From an uncultured Ectothiorhodospiraceae bacterium (GTDB lineage Bacteria; Pseudomonadota; Gammaproteobacteria; UBA9214), in the NCBI GenBank assembly GCA_947258545.1, contig CAMYJI010000008.1, positions 16,326-80,325 on the forward strand: a DNA stretch of 64,000 nt, given 5' to 3'. Shown piece after piece: positions 32,068 to 41,803 of the stretch. A program made the translations under genes and the position numbers. The first letter of the stretch is position 1; each line of letters opens with the position of its first letter. Under the pieces are notes generated by a model. The model saw only the letters and a list, made by a program, of their open reading frames with translations. It had not been told where the DNA came from and did no database searches.

Positions 32068-32661
32068 ATGGATCAGAAGCTCAAGCAAAGACTGGTAGGC
32101 GCTGTCGTCCTTGTCTCCCTGGCTGTGATTTTTATTCCCATCATCATGGAGGGACCGGATGATGAATGGTCCCCGCATACACAGGGTATGCCGGCGCCGC
32201 CGAAAATAGATTACCGCGCGCAGATCGAATTGCCGGCCCCTGCTGCCGTGCGCCCATCGCAGCAGATGCCTGCCATAGTCGAGCCGGTCGCAGAGGAGGC
32301 CGCTGCACCTGAGCCCCCTGCCGCAGAGAGCGTGCCTGAACCGGAACCTGAACCGGTGGCCGTGGTACCGGAACCAACGAAACCCGCCCCCGCGCCGGTC
32401 CCTGCAACGGTTATCCCGGAGGACTCATGGGTTATCCAGGTAGGCAGTTTCGGCCTGCAGCCCAATGCCCAGGGTCTCAGGGACCGCTTGCGCCGCGCCG
32501 GTTTCAAGGCCTTTCTCCAGGATGTGGTGACCGCCAGCGGGAAGACCACCTACCGGGTACTGGTCGGTCCCCTGAATGACCGGCCAGCGGCGGAAAAGCT
32601 GCAGGCGCGCCTGCTTCAGGAGCAGCAGCTCAAGGGCCTGGTCGTGCAGGGCGACGGCTAG
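32068..32661 (+). CDS. dedD: SPOR-domain protein, DedD-like
   Basis: 197 aa with a short cytoplasmic start (MDQKLKQRLVGA), one membrane helix (about residues 10-27), a Pro/Glu-rich periplasmic linker and a C-terminal SPOR domain (about residues 122-195, WVIQVGSFGLQPNAQGLRDRL). SPOR domains bind denuded septal peptidoglycan, so this is probably a cell-division protein. Position between folC and cvpA is conserved. The TAG stop at 32659-32661 is made with the first base of a MITE-like remnant. Confidence 0.93.
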   Translation: MDQKLKQRLVGAVVLVSLAVIFIPIIMEGPDDEWSPHTQGMPAPPKIDYRAQIELPAPAAVRPSQQMPAIVEPVAEEAAAPEPPAAESVPEPEPEPVAVVPEPTKPAPAPVPATVIPEDSWVIQVGSFGLQPNAQGLRDRLRRAGFKAFLQDVVTASGKTTYRVLVGPLNDRPAAEKLQARLLQEQQLKGLVVQGDG

Positions 32662-32736
32662 CCCGCATTGCTCGCCGGGCGGCCCAGGATCCACATAAGG
32701 CACTGATGTTAAGAACAGAGGGCATCGCCTGCCCGA
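32659..32736 (+). mobile_element. MITE-like element, copy D (truncated)
   Basis: The left terminal repeat (GCCCGCATTGCTCGCCGGG, one change from the others) and part of the core (CATAAGGCACTGATGTTAAG...CATCGCCTGCCC) can be aligned with copies A and B. The right terminal repeat is gone. It looks like an old copy in decay. It still provides the third base of the dedD stop codon. Confidence 0.75.
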
Positions 32737-32847
32737 ATGGGCATGGCGGCGGTAATCGCATATCTGTTAAGATCGCAATCTGTTTGTATTTATTTAAAGT
32801 TCATGGGCTAAGTCGTTGAAGCCCGGTTATTTCGAGGATGTACAACG

Positions 32848-33339
32848 ATGGCCTGGATCGATATTGTAATCATTGCGCTGATTGTCCTGTCAGCAGTTTT
32901 GAGCCTCTTCCGTGGATTTGTCAAGGAGGCGCTGGCGCTCGCGTCCTGGCTGGTGGCTTTCTGGGTCGCCATGGTCTTTCACGAGGACCTGGCCGTCGTG
33001 CTGTCACAGTGGCTGGAAGAGCCCTCGGTCCAGAAGATCACGGCCTTCAGTATCCTCTTCATTTGCGTGTTGCTGCTCGGTGCGCTGGTGAATTACCTGG
33101 CTGGAAAACTCGTCAGCAAGACCGGTCTGACGGGCACCGACCGCATGCTGGGCGTGCTCTTCGGTGTGGCGCGCGGCGCGGTCATTGTCGCCGTGCTGGT
33201 ACTGCTGGCCGGCCTGACGGCCCTGCCCCAGGACTCCTGGTGGCAGGAATCCCAGTTACTCGGTTATTTCCAGGAATTCGCCATCTGGATTCATGACCTC
33301 ATTCCGGAAGGAATGCTGGACGACATATCCTACACTTAG
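32848..33339 (+). CDS. cvpA: Colicin V production family protein CvpA
   Basis: 163-aa inner-membrane protein with four predicted helices, starting MAWIDIVIIALIVLSAVLSLFRG. The family is needed for colicin V production and for envelope homeostasis in E. coli; its molecular activity is unknown. It directly precedes purF, as in most gammaproteobacteria. The ATG follows GAGGATGTACAACG. Confidence 0.95.
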   Translation: MAWIDIVIIALIVLSAVLSLFRGFVKEALALASWLVAFWVAMVFHEDLAVVLSQWLEEPSVQKITAFSILFICVLLLGALVNYLAGKLVSKTGLTGTDRMLGVLFGVARGAVIVAVLVLLAGLTALPQDSWWQESQLLGYFQEFAIWIHDLIPEGMLDDISYT

Positions 33340-33374
33340 TCTACTGACAGTCGCAGCTACTTAGAGGGTTATTT

Positions 33375-34886
33375 ATGTGCGGCATCATAGGCATCGTTGC
33401 CCGCAGCCAGGTTAACCAGGCGATCTACGACGGACTGACTGTCCTGCAACATCGCGGTCAGGATGCGGCGGGCATCATGACCTGTGAGGGCGGTAGCCTG
33501 TACCTGCGCAAGAATAACGGCCTGGTACGGGATGTCTTCCACACCCGCCACATGCTGCGTCTGCCAGGCAACATGGGCATCGGCCATGTACGCTATCCAA
33601 CCGCCGGTTGTGAGAGTTCGGCCGAGGCGCAGCCGTTCTACGTCAATTCACCCTATGGCATCAGCCTTGCCCATAACGGCAACCTGACCAATGCCAACAA
33701 GCTGAAGCAGGAGCTGTTTCAGGAAGACCTGCGCCAGATCAACACCGACTCCGATTCCGAGGTGCTGCTGAATGTCCTGGCGCATGAGCTGCAACAGCAA
33801 CGCAAGCTGCGCCTCGATGTGGATGATGTCTTCGATGCGGTCAGGGGTGTGCACAGGCGCTGTAAGGGTGCCTATGCGGCGGTCGCGATGATCACGGGCT
33901 TCGGTATACTCGCGTTTCGTGATCCACACGGAATTCGTCCACTGGTCTACGGCAAGCGGGAGACCGCACAGGGGACCGAGTACATGGTGGCCTCCGAGAG
34001 CGTGGCCCTGGATGTGGTGGGGTTCGAGCTGATCGATGACCTGGCACCCGGCGAGGCTGTCTTCATGAGCCTGGCCGGGGAGATACATACCCGTCAGTGT
34101 GCGGAGCATCCCGTCACATCACCCTGCCTCTTTGAATTCGTTTATCTGGCCCGGCCCGATTCCTTGATCGACAAGGTCTCGGTCTACAAGGCAAGGCTGA
34201 GAATGGGTGAGATGCTCGCCAAGAAAATCCTGCAGGTGCGCCCGGGGCATGACATCGATGTGGTTATCCCGATCCCGGATACCAGCCGTACCTCAGCCCT
34301 GCAACTGGCCAACAAGCTCGGGGTTATCTACCGTGAGGGTTTCATAAAAAACCGCTATATCGGCAGGACATTCATCATGCCGGGCCAGCAGCAGCGCAAG
34401 AAATCGGTACGCCAGAAACTCAATGCAATCGACCTGGAGTTCAGGGGCAAGAATGTATTACTGGTCGATGACTCGATCGTCCGCGGGACCACATCATCAC
34501 AAATCATACAGATGGCACGCGATGCGGGTGCGAAGAAGGTCTATTTCGCCTCAGCGTCACCACCGGTCCGCTATCCCAATGTCTACGGGATTGACATGCC
34601 CACGGGCAGCGAGCTGATCGCGCATGGGCGCAGCGAACAGGAGGTGTGCGAGGCCATCGGTGCGGACTGGCTTGTGTATCAGGATCTGGTTGACCTGGTC
34701 GATGCCGTCAAGAAGGGCAGTTCAACGATCGAGCGCTTCGATGCATCGGTATTTACCGGTGAATACGTTACCGGCGATATCGGCAGCGAATATCTCCACG
34801 ACCTTCAGTTGATCCGCAATGATGCTGCCAAGAAAAACCGCCGTGTAAGCGAAAATGAAGGTATCGATCTGCATAATACGGCTTGA
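33375..34886 (+). CDS. purF: Amidophosphoribosyltransferase
   Basis: First committed step of purine synthesis: PRPP plus glutamine gives phosphoribosylamine. The 503-aa product starts MCGIIGIVA, so Cys2 becomes the N-terminal glutaminase nucleophile. The PRPP-binding loop [18 protein letters not shown] is near residues 360-380. The glutaminase has RYPTAG and HNGNLTNA. It sits 35 bases downstream of cvpA. Confidence 0.98.
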   Translation: MCGIIGIVARSQVNQAIYDGLTVLQHRGQDAAGIMTCEGGSLYLRKNNGLVRDVFHTRHMLRLPGNMGIGHVRYPTAGCESSAEAQPFYVNSPYGISLAHNGNLTNANKLKQELFQEDLRQINTDSDSEVLLNVLAHELQQQRKLRLDVDDVFDAVRGVHRRCKGAYAAVAMITGFGILAFRDPHGIRPLVYGKRETAQGTEYMVASESVALDVVGFELIDDLAPGEAVFMSLAGEIHTRQCAEHPVTSPCLFEFVYLARPDSLIDKVSVYKARLRMGEMLAKKILQVRPGHDIDVVIPIPDTSRTSALQLANKLGVIYREGFIKNRYIGRTFIMPGQQQRKKSVRQKLNAIDLEFRGKNVLLVDDSIVRGTTSSQIIQMARDAGAKKVYFASASPPVRYPNVYGIDMPTGSELIAHGRSEQEVCEAIGADWLVYQDLVDLVDAVKKGSSTIERFDASVFTGEYVTGDIGSEYLHDLQLIRNDAAKKNRRVSENEGIDLHNTA

Positions 34887-34898
34887 TTCTTCAAACTG

Positions 34899-34927
34899 TT
34901 GACAGGCCGTAACACCTCTACTAGTCT
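34899..34927 (+). promoter_or_regulatory. Sigma-70 promoter for metZ
   Basis: A consensus -35 TTGACA at 34899-34904, a 17-base gap, and -10 TAGTCT at 34922-34927. Transcription would start around 34934, just upstream of the riboswitch fold, which supports both calls. Confidence 0.8.
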
Positions 34928-34936
34928 GTCTGGAAA

Positions 34937-34986
34937 CAGCGCCGATTTGATTTCAGCTTGCGGGCGCTTACCAAATTCAGCTAAAG
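34937..34986 (+). ncRNA. SAM-II riboswitch upstream of metZ
   Basis: This stretch fits the SAM-II aptamer. P1 is GCGCC (34939-34943) with GGCGC (34963-34967). The loop begins GATTTG (34944-34949), which can pair with CAAATT (34972-34977) to form the pseudoknot helix, and the conserved GCTAAA follows at 34980-34985. The same order (stem, GAUUUx, UUGCx, stem, xAAAU, AGCUAAA) occurs in the crystallised Sargasso Sea metX SAM-II RNA. It sits on the transcript of a methionine-synthesis gene, directly after a strong promoter and before a terminator. Confidence 0.85.
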
Positions 34987-34994
34987 CGATGGCA

Positions 34995-35027
34995 CCTGCT
35001 TTCGCATTATTGCAAGCGGGTTTTTTT
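34995..35027 (+). terminator. Intrinsic terminator after the SAM-II aptamer
   Basis: Stem CCTGCTT (34995-35001) pairs with AAGCGGG (35014-35020) with one wobble; GCA/TGC pairs extend it across a 2-base bulge around the loop TTAT. Seven T follow (35021-35027). The stem's 5' arm (GCTTT) could instead pair with AAAGC at the end of the aptamer, so a ligand-controlled terminator/antiterminator switch is plausible. That pairing is an inference from sequence. Confidence 0.82.
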
Positions 35028-35082
35028 ATGTCCCCGGTGTGGCATAAAACCCCGGCAACAGGGACCAGCCTGGAGATAAGAC

Positions 35083-36273
35083 ATGTCTAAAGTGGATGAA
35101 AACGAACTTGCCTTTGAAACCAGGGCAATTCGCGCTGGCCAGCAACGGACCGCTGAAGGCGAGCATTCCGAGCCGATATTTCCGACGTCCAGTTATGTGT
35201 TCGGTAGCGCCGCAGAGGCTGCGGCGCGTTTCTCCGGTGAGCAGCCCGGCAACATCTATTCCCGCTTTACCAACCCGACGGTGCGCACCTTTGAGCAGCG
35301 CCTGGCCTCACTCGAGGGCGGGGAACGCTGTGTCGCCACGGCCTCGGGCATGGCCGCCATCCTGGCGACCTGCGCGGGCCTGCTCAAGGCAGGGGACCAT
35401 ATCGTGTCATCGCGCAGTATATTCGGCACCACAACCATGCTGTTCACTAACTACCTGGCAAAGTTCGGCATCGATACCAGTTTTGTAGCGCTCACGGATC
35501 CGGACGCCTGGAGCAGTGCCATACGTGATTCAACCCGGCTGCTGTTTGTCGAGACGCCCTCCAACCCGTTGACGGAAGTGGCCGACATCGCCCAACTCGC
35601 TAAACTGGCCCATGCCCGGGACTGCCTGCTGGTGGTGGACAATTGTTTCTGCACACCGGCATTGCAGCAACCGCTGAAGGATGGCGCGGATATCGTCATT
35701 CACTCGGCAACCAAGTACCTGGACGGTCAGGGGCGCTGCATCGGCGGCGCGGTTGTCGGCGATGAGGAACGCGTCGGCAAGGATATCTATGGTTTTCTGC
35801 GCACGGCAGGGCCGACCATGAGCCCGTTCAATGCCTGGGTATTTCTCAAGGGGCTGGAGACACTGAGTGTGCGCATGCAGGCGCACTGCGAGCGTGCCCT
35901 GGCACTGGCGCAGTGGCTGGAGGCACAGGCCGGGGTCGAACGCGTCTACTACCCCGGTCTCAAGTCTCACCCGCAACACGCACTGGCCGCCAGGCAGCAA
36001 CAGGGTTCTGGCGGCATCGTTTCCTTTGATGTCAGGGGCGGCAAGGCCAGTGCCTGGAAGCTGATCGATGCAACCGCCATCTTCTCGATTACCGCGAATC
36101 TCGGTGACACCAAGAGCACCGTCACGCACCCGGCGACGACCACCCACGGACGCCTGACCCCGGAGCAGCGCACCGAGGCCGGTATCGGCGATGGCCTGAT
36201 CCGCCTCGCTGTGGGTCTGGAGTCCGTCGACGACCTGAAGGCGGATCTGGCACGGGGTTTTGCGGCACTCTAG
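35083..36273 (+). CDS. metZ: O-succinylhomoserine sulfhydrylase
   Basis: PLP enzyme that makes homocysteine from O-succinylhomoserine and sulfide. The 396-aa product begins MSKVDENELAFETRAIRAGQ. The PLP lysine is in HSATKYLDGQGR (about residue 210) and the Cys/Met-metabolism fold is evident from YSRFTNPTVRTFEQRL. Succinyl versus acetyl preference is assigned from the purF-metZ context, not from residues. Upstream lie a promoter, a SAM-II riboswitch and a terminator, which fits repression by SAM. Confidence 0.94.
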   Translation: MSKVDENELAFETRAIRAGQQRTAEGEHSEPIFPTSSYVFGSAAEAAARFSGEQPGNIYSRFTNPTVRTFEQRLASLEGGERCVATASGMAAILATCAGLLKAGDHIVSSRSIFGTTTMLFTNYLAKFGIDTSFVALTDPDAWSSAIRDSTRLLFVETPSNPLTEVADIAQLAKLAHARDCLLVVDNCFCTPALQQPLKDGADIVIHSATKYLDGQGRCIGGAVVGDEERVGKDIYGFLRTAGPTMSPFNAWVFLKGLETLSVRMQAHCERALALAQWLEAQAGVERVYYPGLKSHPQHALAARQQQGSGGIVSFDVRGGKASAWKLIDATAIFSITANLGDTKSTVTHPATTTHGRLTPEQRTEAGIGDGLIRLAVGLESVDDLKADLARGFAAL

Positions 36274-36291
36274 CGCCCATGCCGTGGTCTG

Positions 36292-37179
36292 GTGCGGAGG
36301 CCATGCCGGGAAGACGGCCTGTACCGGCACTCAGCGCCGGTATTGGCCGGCCAGCCGGTGGATAATGCGGCGGTGACCAGTCTGTGTAGACACGCCCGAG
36401 AGTGCATCGATGCCCGCGATCCCGATGCCAAGCTGGCCTTGACCCGGGCAACGGCGCAGGCCTGGCGCGCGGGGGCGCTGCTGCAGCCGCTCGAGTCGGC
36501 TGCAGCGGAGGCGATTGCCGTACCGGGACGGCCGGAGCGTCCCGAACTGGTGCACCCGTCCCGGGTGGTGTCTCGCAAGTTGTCGAACGAGACGGGCAGG
36601 GCGGCCCTGCTGCACGCGCTGGCCCATATCGAGTTCAATGCCATTAACCTGGCCTGGGACGCGGTTTACCGCTTTCGTGGTCTGCCGCCGGCCTACTACA
36701 GTGACTGGGTCCGGGTTGCCGCTGAAGAGGCGCGGCATTTCGAGCTCCTGAGAGATCGTCTGCGCTCACTGGGGCATGACTACGGGGATTACCCGGCGCA
36801 TGACGGCCTCTGGGAAATGGCCTGCCGCACAGATCATGATGTCCTGGTGCGCATGGCGCTGGTGCCCCGGGTACTGGAGGCGCGCGGCCTGGATGTCACG
36901 CCGGGGATGATTGCACGCCTGTATGGGGCAGGGGACGCGGACAGTGCGCGGGTGCTGGAGATCATTTTCCGTGACGAGATCGGTCACGTCGAGATCGGCT
37001 CGCGCTGGTACCGCTTCCTGTGCCGGCAACGTGATCTCGACCCACTGCAAACCTTCCGCGAGTTGCTGAATGAATACATGCCTGGCCGGGTAAAGCATCC
37101 GCTGAATGACGAGGCGAGACAGCAGGCCGGTTTTGGTTATGATGAACTGGAATTGCTGCACGAGATGACACGGAAGTGA
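36292..37179 (+). CDS. DUF455 ferritin-like protein
   Basis: Up to 295 aa from GTG 36292; GTG 36373 (VTSLCRHARECIDARD) is a possible true start. The core has the ferritin-like metal ligands ALAHIEFNAINLAWD, AAEEARHFELL and IFRDEIGHVEIG, spaced as in DUF455 proteins, which resemble di-iron MiaE-type enzymes. Substrate unknown. It begins 18 bases after metZ and overlaps the next gene. Confidence 0.85.
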   Translation: MRRPCREDGLYRHSAPVLAGQPVDNAAVTSLCRHARECIDARDPDAKLALTRATAQAWRAGALLQPLESAAAEAIAVPGRPERPELVHPSRVVSRKLSNETGRAALLHALAHIEFNAINLAWDAVYRFRGLPPAYYSDWVRVAAEEARHFELLRDRLRSLGHDYGDYPAHDGLWEMACRTDHDVLVRMALVPRVLEARGLDVTPGMIARLYGAGDADSARVLEIIFRDEIGHVEIGSRWYRFLCRQRDLDPLQTFRELLNEYMPGRVKHPLNDEARQQAGFGYDELELLHEMTRK

Positions 37180-37181
37180 TA

Positions 37182-37937
37182 ATGATGACCGGTCACAGGT
37201 TATTCGCACTTCTGATGCTGGCTGCTGTCGGTGCTTCCTGTTCAACCGCTGAGAATGGCCAGGATGGTGTCGGCATTACTCAGCCCGCAGCCGGTTACAC
37301 GGCAACCGTTCTGCTGTACCAGGAGCAGGAGGCCGGTACAGACAGTTACCCGGTACGGGTACTGGTCAGTCCAGAGTATCTGCGCATCGATGATGGCTAT
37401 GCGGAAAGTGATTTCGTGTTACTGGACCGGGCGGCACGCATCGTCTTCAGCGTCAGCCATGAAGACCGGAGTATTCTGGTGATCCAGCACACGACGGCTG
37501 AGCACCAGGTCCCTGCGGGTATCCATATGGAGCTGGAGCAGGAGATCGATATCGACGCCCCCCCGGTTGCGGGCAAGCAGCCGGTGCATTTCCGTTTTAT
37601 CGCTAACGCGGACGTGTGCCATGAAGCCATGGTTGTACCCGGTCTGTTGGATGACGCAATCAAGGGATTTATTGAATATGAGGAGATACTCGCCTCACTG
37701 CAGTTGAAAAACCTGGCAAATACCCCGGAGACCGTGCAGACACCGTGTTATCTCACGCGCTATGCGTATGCGCCCGCGCGCCATCTACGTCAGGGTTTTC
37801 CGATCCAGGAGTGGGATGATGCAGGCTACCGCCGCACGCTCATGGATTACCGTGAAGCCGAACCGGTGACAGGCGACCTGTTCCGCCTGCCGGAGGGCTA
37901 TGAACACTTCTCGCTGGGTGAGGTGTCCGGGCGCTAG
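37182..37937 (+). CDS. Putative lipoprotein, unknown function
   Basis: About 250 aa; start ATG 37182 or 37185 (MMTGHRLFALLMLAAVGASCS), with an in-frame GTG at 37176 overlapping the previous stop. A hydrophobic signal of about 18 residues ends AVGASC, an imperfect lipobox. The mature part looks beta-rich (YTATVLLYQEQ, LVSPEYLRIDDG) and contains two further cysteines. I do not recognise a domain. It converges with lpxH, whose stop overlaps its end. Confidence 0.7.
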   Translation: MMTGHRLFALLMLAAVGASCSTAENGQDGVGITQPAAGYTATVLLYQEQEAGTDSYPVRVLVSPEYLRIDDGYAESDFVLLDRAARIVFSVSHEDRSILVIQHTTAEHQVPAGIHMELEQEIDIDAPPVAGKQPVHFRFIANADVCHEAMVVPGLLDDAIKGFIEYEEILASLQLKNLANTPETVQTPCYLTRYAYAPARHLRQGFPIQEWDDAGYRRTLMDYREAEPVTGDLFRLPEGYEHFSLGEVSGR

Positions 37938-38662
37938 GACATGCCGAGCGACTGCAGCTGGCAGCCAGCCGGGGTGCATTCCAGAACACTGCCCTGTTCA
38001 TACCAGTCACCGAGTACCAGGCGCTGGGCCGGCTTGCCGTTGACCGTCAGTTCATGGATCCCGGGGCGATGGGTGTGACCGTGGATCAGCCTCTGCACGG
38101 CGTGCCGCTCCATGGTCTCGACCACGGTCTGCTGGTTGACATCCATGATCGACCCCAGCTTCCCATGGGTCTTCTCGATACTGGTCTCCCGCAACTGCAA
38201 GGCGATCTGGCGGCGTTCTGCCAGTGGTTTGGCGAGGAAGGCCTGCTGCCACTGAGGTTCCCTGACCATACCTCGAAAGGCCATGTATTCGGTGTCGTCG
38301 GTGCACAACAAGTCACCGTGCATCAGCAGGGTGGTCTGGCCATACAGATCGATGGCAGCCGGATCAGTGAGCAGGGTGCAGCCACTTGCCGTGGCAAAGT
38401 CCTTGCCTAGGAGAAAGTCCCGGTTCCCGTGCATGACATAAACGGCCGTGCCTGATCCTGCGCAGTCCCTGAGTCCCGCGCAGACAGCGCCAGCCAGCGC
38501 ACTGTCGTCATCATCACCGATCCAGGCCTCGACCAGGTCACCGAGGATATACAGGCCTTCGGCAGTGCGGCCGCGATTCTCAAGAAAGTCGAGAAACAGC
38601 CGGGTGATCTCAGGACGCTGCGGGTCCAGGTGCAGGTCGGATATGAACAGGGTGCACGGCAT
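37934..38662 (-). CDS. lpxH: UDP-2,3-diacylglucosamine diphosphatase
   Basis: Fourth step of lipid A synthesis: hydrolyses UDP-diacylglucosamine to lipid X and UMP. The product is 242 aa from ATG 38662 (MPCTLFISDLHLD). The frame is open to 38689, but those first nine codons come from the end of the MITE-like element (the ATG of GAAATGCAGG). Metallophosphoesterase motifs are SDLHLD, GDLVEAW, GNRDFLLG, HGDLLCTDD and HGHTHRPG. The lpxH-ppiB-cysS-folD neighbourhood is conserved. Confidence 0.95.
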   Translation of the reverse strand: MPCTLFISDLHLDPQRPEITRLFLDFLENRGRTAEGLYILGDLVEAWIGDDDDSALAGAVCAGLRDCAGSGTAVYVMHGNRDFLLGKDFATASGCTLLTDPAAIDLYGQTTLLMHGDLLCTDDTEYMAFRGMVREPQWQQAFLAKPLAERRQIALQLRETSIEKTHGKLGSIMDVNQQTVVETMERHAVQRLIHGHTHRPGIHELTVNGKPAQRLVLGDWYEQGSVLECTPAGCQLQSLGMS

Positions 38663-38679
38663 GCGACCGGGACGCGGAC

Positions 38680-38805
38680 TAGCCTGCATTTCTTACCGGG
38701 ACAGGCAATCCCCGATGGCTTACGGTCTTGATCCTGATCTGCACTCAGCACTTGACCTCAGTATCTAATGCGGCTCTACCGTCGCCCGGTGAGAAACGCG
38801 GATTA
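38680..38805 (-). mobile_element. MITE-like element, copy E (short form, reverse orientation)
   Basis: A 126-bp element between lpxH and ppiB. Ends AGCCTGCATTTCTTACCGGG and CCCGGTGAGAAACGCGGATT show several changes from the consensus. Its complement aligns along its full length with copy C and with the left half of A and B. On the minus strand the ppiB stop TAA is the flanking TA plus the first base of the element; removing the element gives TAG. The other end lies 17 bases upstream of the lpxH start. Confidence 0.85.
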
Positions 38806-39399
38806 ACCTTCCACGATCTTGACCGAATTGATGGTCACGGCCTCGACCGGCACATCCTGGTGCCCGCCCTTGTTGCCCGTCTTGACGCCCTCGATGGCGT
38901 GCACCACGTCTAATCCGTCAACGACCTTGCCGAAGACGCAGTAACCCCAGCCCTGGGGAGTGGGGGCCGAGTGATCCAGAAAGCCGTTGTCCTTGACGTT
39001 GATGAAGAACTGCGCCGTGGCGGAATGCGGGTCGCTGGTGCGCGCCATGGCGATCGAACCGGTGACGTTCTTGAGTCCGTTGTTGGCCTCGTTCTTGACC
39101 GATCCCTTGGTCGGCTTCTGGTTCATGTCGGCATCGAAGCCGCCGCCCTGAATCATGAACCCGGGGATGACGCGATGAAAGATGGTACCGTCGTAGAAAC
39201 CTGCCTTTGCATACTCGACAAAATTTCCGACAGTCTCCGGTGCCTTATCCGTGTCGAGTTCCAGTGTCACGAGTCCCTTGCTCGTGTCCATGTGTACAGT
39301 AACCATGCCGGCTCCTTTTGTGTGGTTTTCAGTTGAATATCCGATTGCCGGTACCAGTCCGAGCATCGCGGTCAGAAAAATTACAAGCAGTTGTTTCAT
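38803..39399 (-). CDS. ppiB: Cyclophilin-type peptidyl-prolyl isomerase, exported
   Basis: 198 aa. The cyclophilin domain (about residues 33-196) has the active-site motifs [27 protein letters not shown] and [11 protein letters not shown]. It carries an N-terminal signal peptide ([20 protein letters not shown]), so it should be periplasmic like E. coli PpiA, although the gene position next to lpxH and cysS is that of cytoplasmic ppiB in Pseudomonas. An internal start ([11 protein letters not shown]) could give a cytoplasmic form, but I see no ribosome-binding site that demands it. Confidence 0.92.
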   Translation of the reverse strand: MKQLLVIFLTAMLGLVPAIGYSTENHTKGAGMVTVHMDTSKGLVTLELDTDKAPETVGNFVEYAKAGFYDGTIFHRVIPGFMIQGGGFDADMNQKPTKGSVKNEANNGLKNVTGSIAMARTSDPHSATAQFFINVKDNGFLDHSAPTPQGWGYCVFGKVVDGLDVVHAIEGVKTGNKGGHQDVPVEAVTINSVKIVEG

Positions 39400-39540
39400 T
39401 TGCTACTCCGGTTAATGTCTGTTGGGTGCCAATAATATAAGCTTCTGTCCGAGTTACAAGTCCGCAGGGGTGTTTCCCTGCAGACTTTCCGTTACCATGG
39501 CCGCGCCATCGGTGCATCCGGGCTGTAACGGACCAGAAAA

Positions 39541-40947
39541 ATGCAAGCCATCACCATCTATAACAGCTTGACCGGCAACAAGGAAACCTTCGTCCCCATC
39601 GAGGAGGGCGAGGTGCGGATGTATGTCTGTGGGATGACGATCTATGACTACTGCCACCTGGGTCACGCCCGGGTTATGGTGGTCTTCGACATCGTGACCC
39701 GGTATCTGCGTCACCTTGGCTATAAGGTAACCTATGTGCGCAACATCACCGATATCGATGACAAGATCATCCAGCGTGCCAACGAGAACCAGGAGGGCAT
39801 ACAGGACCTGACCGCGCGTTTTACCACCTTCATGCATGAAGATGCCGCAGCATTGGGTGTGCTGGAACCCGACCAGGAGCCGCGGGCGACCACCTCGATG
39901 GACAATATCCTCGCCATGATCGCTACCCTGTTCGAAAAAGGCTATGCCTACCAGGGCGCCAATGGCGACGTCTACTATGATGTCAGCCGCTTCGATAACT
40001 ACGGCCAGTTGTCCGGCAAGAAAATCGAGGACCTGCGCGCCGGCGAACGTGTCGCCGTCGACAAAGCAAAACAGGACCCGCTGGATTTCGTGCTCTGGAA
40101 GGCCGCCAAGCCCGGGGAGCCCAGCTGGCAGTCTCCCTGGGGGAATGGCCGGCCCGGCTGGCATATCGAGTGTTCCGCGATGTCCACCCAGTGCCTGGGT
40201 GCGCACTTCGACATACACGGCGGCGGCATGGACCTGAAGTTTCCGCACCACGAAAATGAAATCGCACAGTCCGAGGCCGCGACCGGTGAGCATTTTGTCA
40301 ACTACTGGATGCACAACGGCTTCGTCAAGGTGGACGAGGAAAAGATGTCCAAGTCACTGGGCAATTTCTTCACTGTCAGGGAGATCCTGCAGCGCTACCG
40401 CGCCGAGGAGGTGCGCTATTTTATCCTGGCCAGTCATTACCGCAGCCCGCTGAACTATTCCCAGGAAAACCTCGATAACAGCAAGGCCGCACTGACACGG
40501 CTCTACACGGCACTCAGGGGGCTGTCAGCCGTGGCGTTCGACCCGGGCGAGCATGCCTGCACTGACGCCTTTCATGCGGCGATGAGCGATGATTTCAATA
40601 CCCCAGAGGCGATCGCGGTACTTTTCGAGATCGCCAGGGAAATAAACCGGCACCGGGACAGTGCTAGGGAAGAGGCGGAACGGCTTGGCGGCCTGCTGCG
40701 CCACCTCGGCGGGGTGCTTGGCCTGCTACAGAGCGCGCCGGAGGACTTTCTGCGCGAGGCGGCGGGTAGCGGTACCGGTACGGAATCCAGTTTGTCGGAT
40801 GCGGCGATTGACGGGCTGATCGCACAGCGCCTGAAGGCCAGGGCTGAAAAGGACTGGACCGAGGCCGACAGGATCCGCGCTGAACTCGATGCGCTCGGTA
40901 TCCTGCTTGAAGACGGCGCTACGGGGACCAGCTGGCGCCGCAAATAA
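39541..40947 (+). CDS. cysS: Cysteinyl-tRNA synthetase
   Basis: Class I synthetase charging tRNA-Cys. The 468-aa product has the zinc/ATP region [18 protein letters not shown] near residue 27, [24 protein letters not shown], and the KMSKS loop [10 protein letters not shown] near 268. It converges with folD, one base between their stop codons. Confidence 0.98.
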   Translation: MQAITIYNSLTGNKETFVPIEEGEVRMYVCGMTIYDYCHLGHARVMVVFDIVTRYLRHLGYKVTYVRNITDIDDKIIQRANENQEGIQDLTARFTTFMHEDAAALGVLEPDQEPRATTSMDNILAMIATLFEKGYAYQGANGDVYYDVSRFDNYGQLSGKKIEDLRAGERVAVDKAKQDPLDFVLWKAAKPGEPSWQSPWGNGRPGWHIECSAMSTQCLGAHFDIHGGGMDLKFPHHENEIAQSEAATGEHFVNYWMHNGFVKVDEEKMSKSLGNFFTVREILQRYRAEEVRYFILASHYRSPLNYSQENLDNSKAALTRLYTALRGLSAVAFDPGEHACTDAFHAAMSDDFNTPEAIAVLFEIAREINRHRDSAREEAERLGGLLRHLGGVLGLLQSAPEDFLREAAGSGTGTESSLSDAAIDGLIAQRLKARAEKDWTEADRIRAELDALGILLEDGATGTSWRRK

Positions 40948-40948
40948 G

Positions 40949-41803
40949 CTATCCGTGCAGCTGCTCCGCTGCGAACAGGGTATTTTCCAGCAAGGTCGCG
41001 ACCGTCATCGGGCCGACGCCTCCGGGGACCGGGGTAATCCAGGCGGCGCGTTCCCGGGCCGCGTCAAAGCCGATATCACCGGTCAGGCTGCCGTCCTCGA
41101 GCCGGTTGATCCCGACATCGATGACGGTAGCGCCGGGCTTGATCCACTCACCGGGCACCAGCCCGGGTTTGCCAACGGCCACGACCAGTATGTCCGCGTT
41201 GCCCACGTGTCCTTCGAGATCGCGGGTAAAGCGGTGGCAGGTGGTCACCGTGCACCCCGCCAGTAGTAATTCCAGCAACATCGGGCGGCCGACGATGTTC
41301 GAGGCGCCGACAATCACGGCCTCACGTCCATAGAATGGTTCGTCGGTATACTCCAGCAGGGTGATAACACCGCGCGGGGTGCAGGAACGGAGCAGGGGAC
41401 GCCGCAGGGCGAGGCGCCCTATGTTGTACGGGTGGAAACCATCGACATCCTTGTCCGGCAGGATGGCCTCGGTCACCTTGTCGGCATCGATTTGTCCGGG
41501 CAGTGGGAACTGGACCAGGATGCCGTCGATTTCCCTGTCGTTGTTCATGTCTTCGATCAGGGCGAGCAGCTCCTGTTCGCTGGTGTCAGCGGGCAGGTCA
41601 TAGGAACGTGACAGTAAGCCGGCCGCATCACAAGCGAGCCGCTTGTTGCGCACATAGATCTCGGAGGCCGGGTCCTTCCCGACCAGAATGACCGCGAGAC
41701 CGGGCGGGCGCAGGTTGCTCCTGAGGCGGTCCTCGATTCTCTTTTTTACGGACTGCCTGACTTCGGCAGCGATGGACTTGCCATCAATCAGTTTAGCGGT
41801 CAT
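40949..41803 (-). CDS. folD: Methylenetetrahydrofolate dehydrogenase / cyclohydrolase
   Basis: Bifunctional enzyme interconverting methylene-, methenyl- and formyl-tetrahydrofolate. The 284-aa product shows [20 protein letters not shown] (catalytic Tyr and Lys), [12 protein letters not shown], the NADP loop [11 protein letters not shown] and the C-terminal [14 protein letters not shown]. It ends convergent with cysS, as in Pseudomonas. Confidence 0.98.
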   Translation of the reverse strand: MTAKLIDGKSIAAEVRQSVKKRIEDRLRSNLRPPGLAVILVGKDPASEIYVRNKRLACDAAGLLSRSYDLPADTSEQELLALIEDMNNDREIDGILVQFPLPGQIDADKVTEAILPDKDVDGFHPYNIGRLALRRPLLRSCTPRGVITLLEYTDEPFYGREAVIVGASNIVGRPMLLELLLAGCTVTTCHRFTRDLEGHVGNADILVVAVGKPGLVPGEWIKPGATVIDVGINRLEDGSLTGDIGFDAARERAAWITPVPGGVGPMTVATLLENTLFAAEQLHG

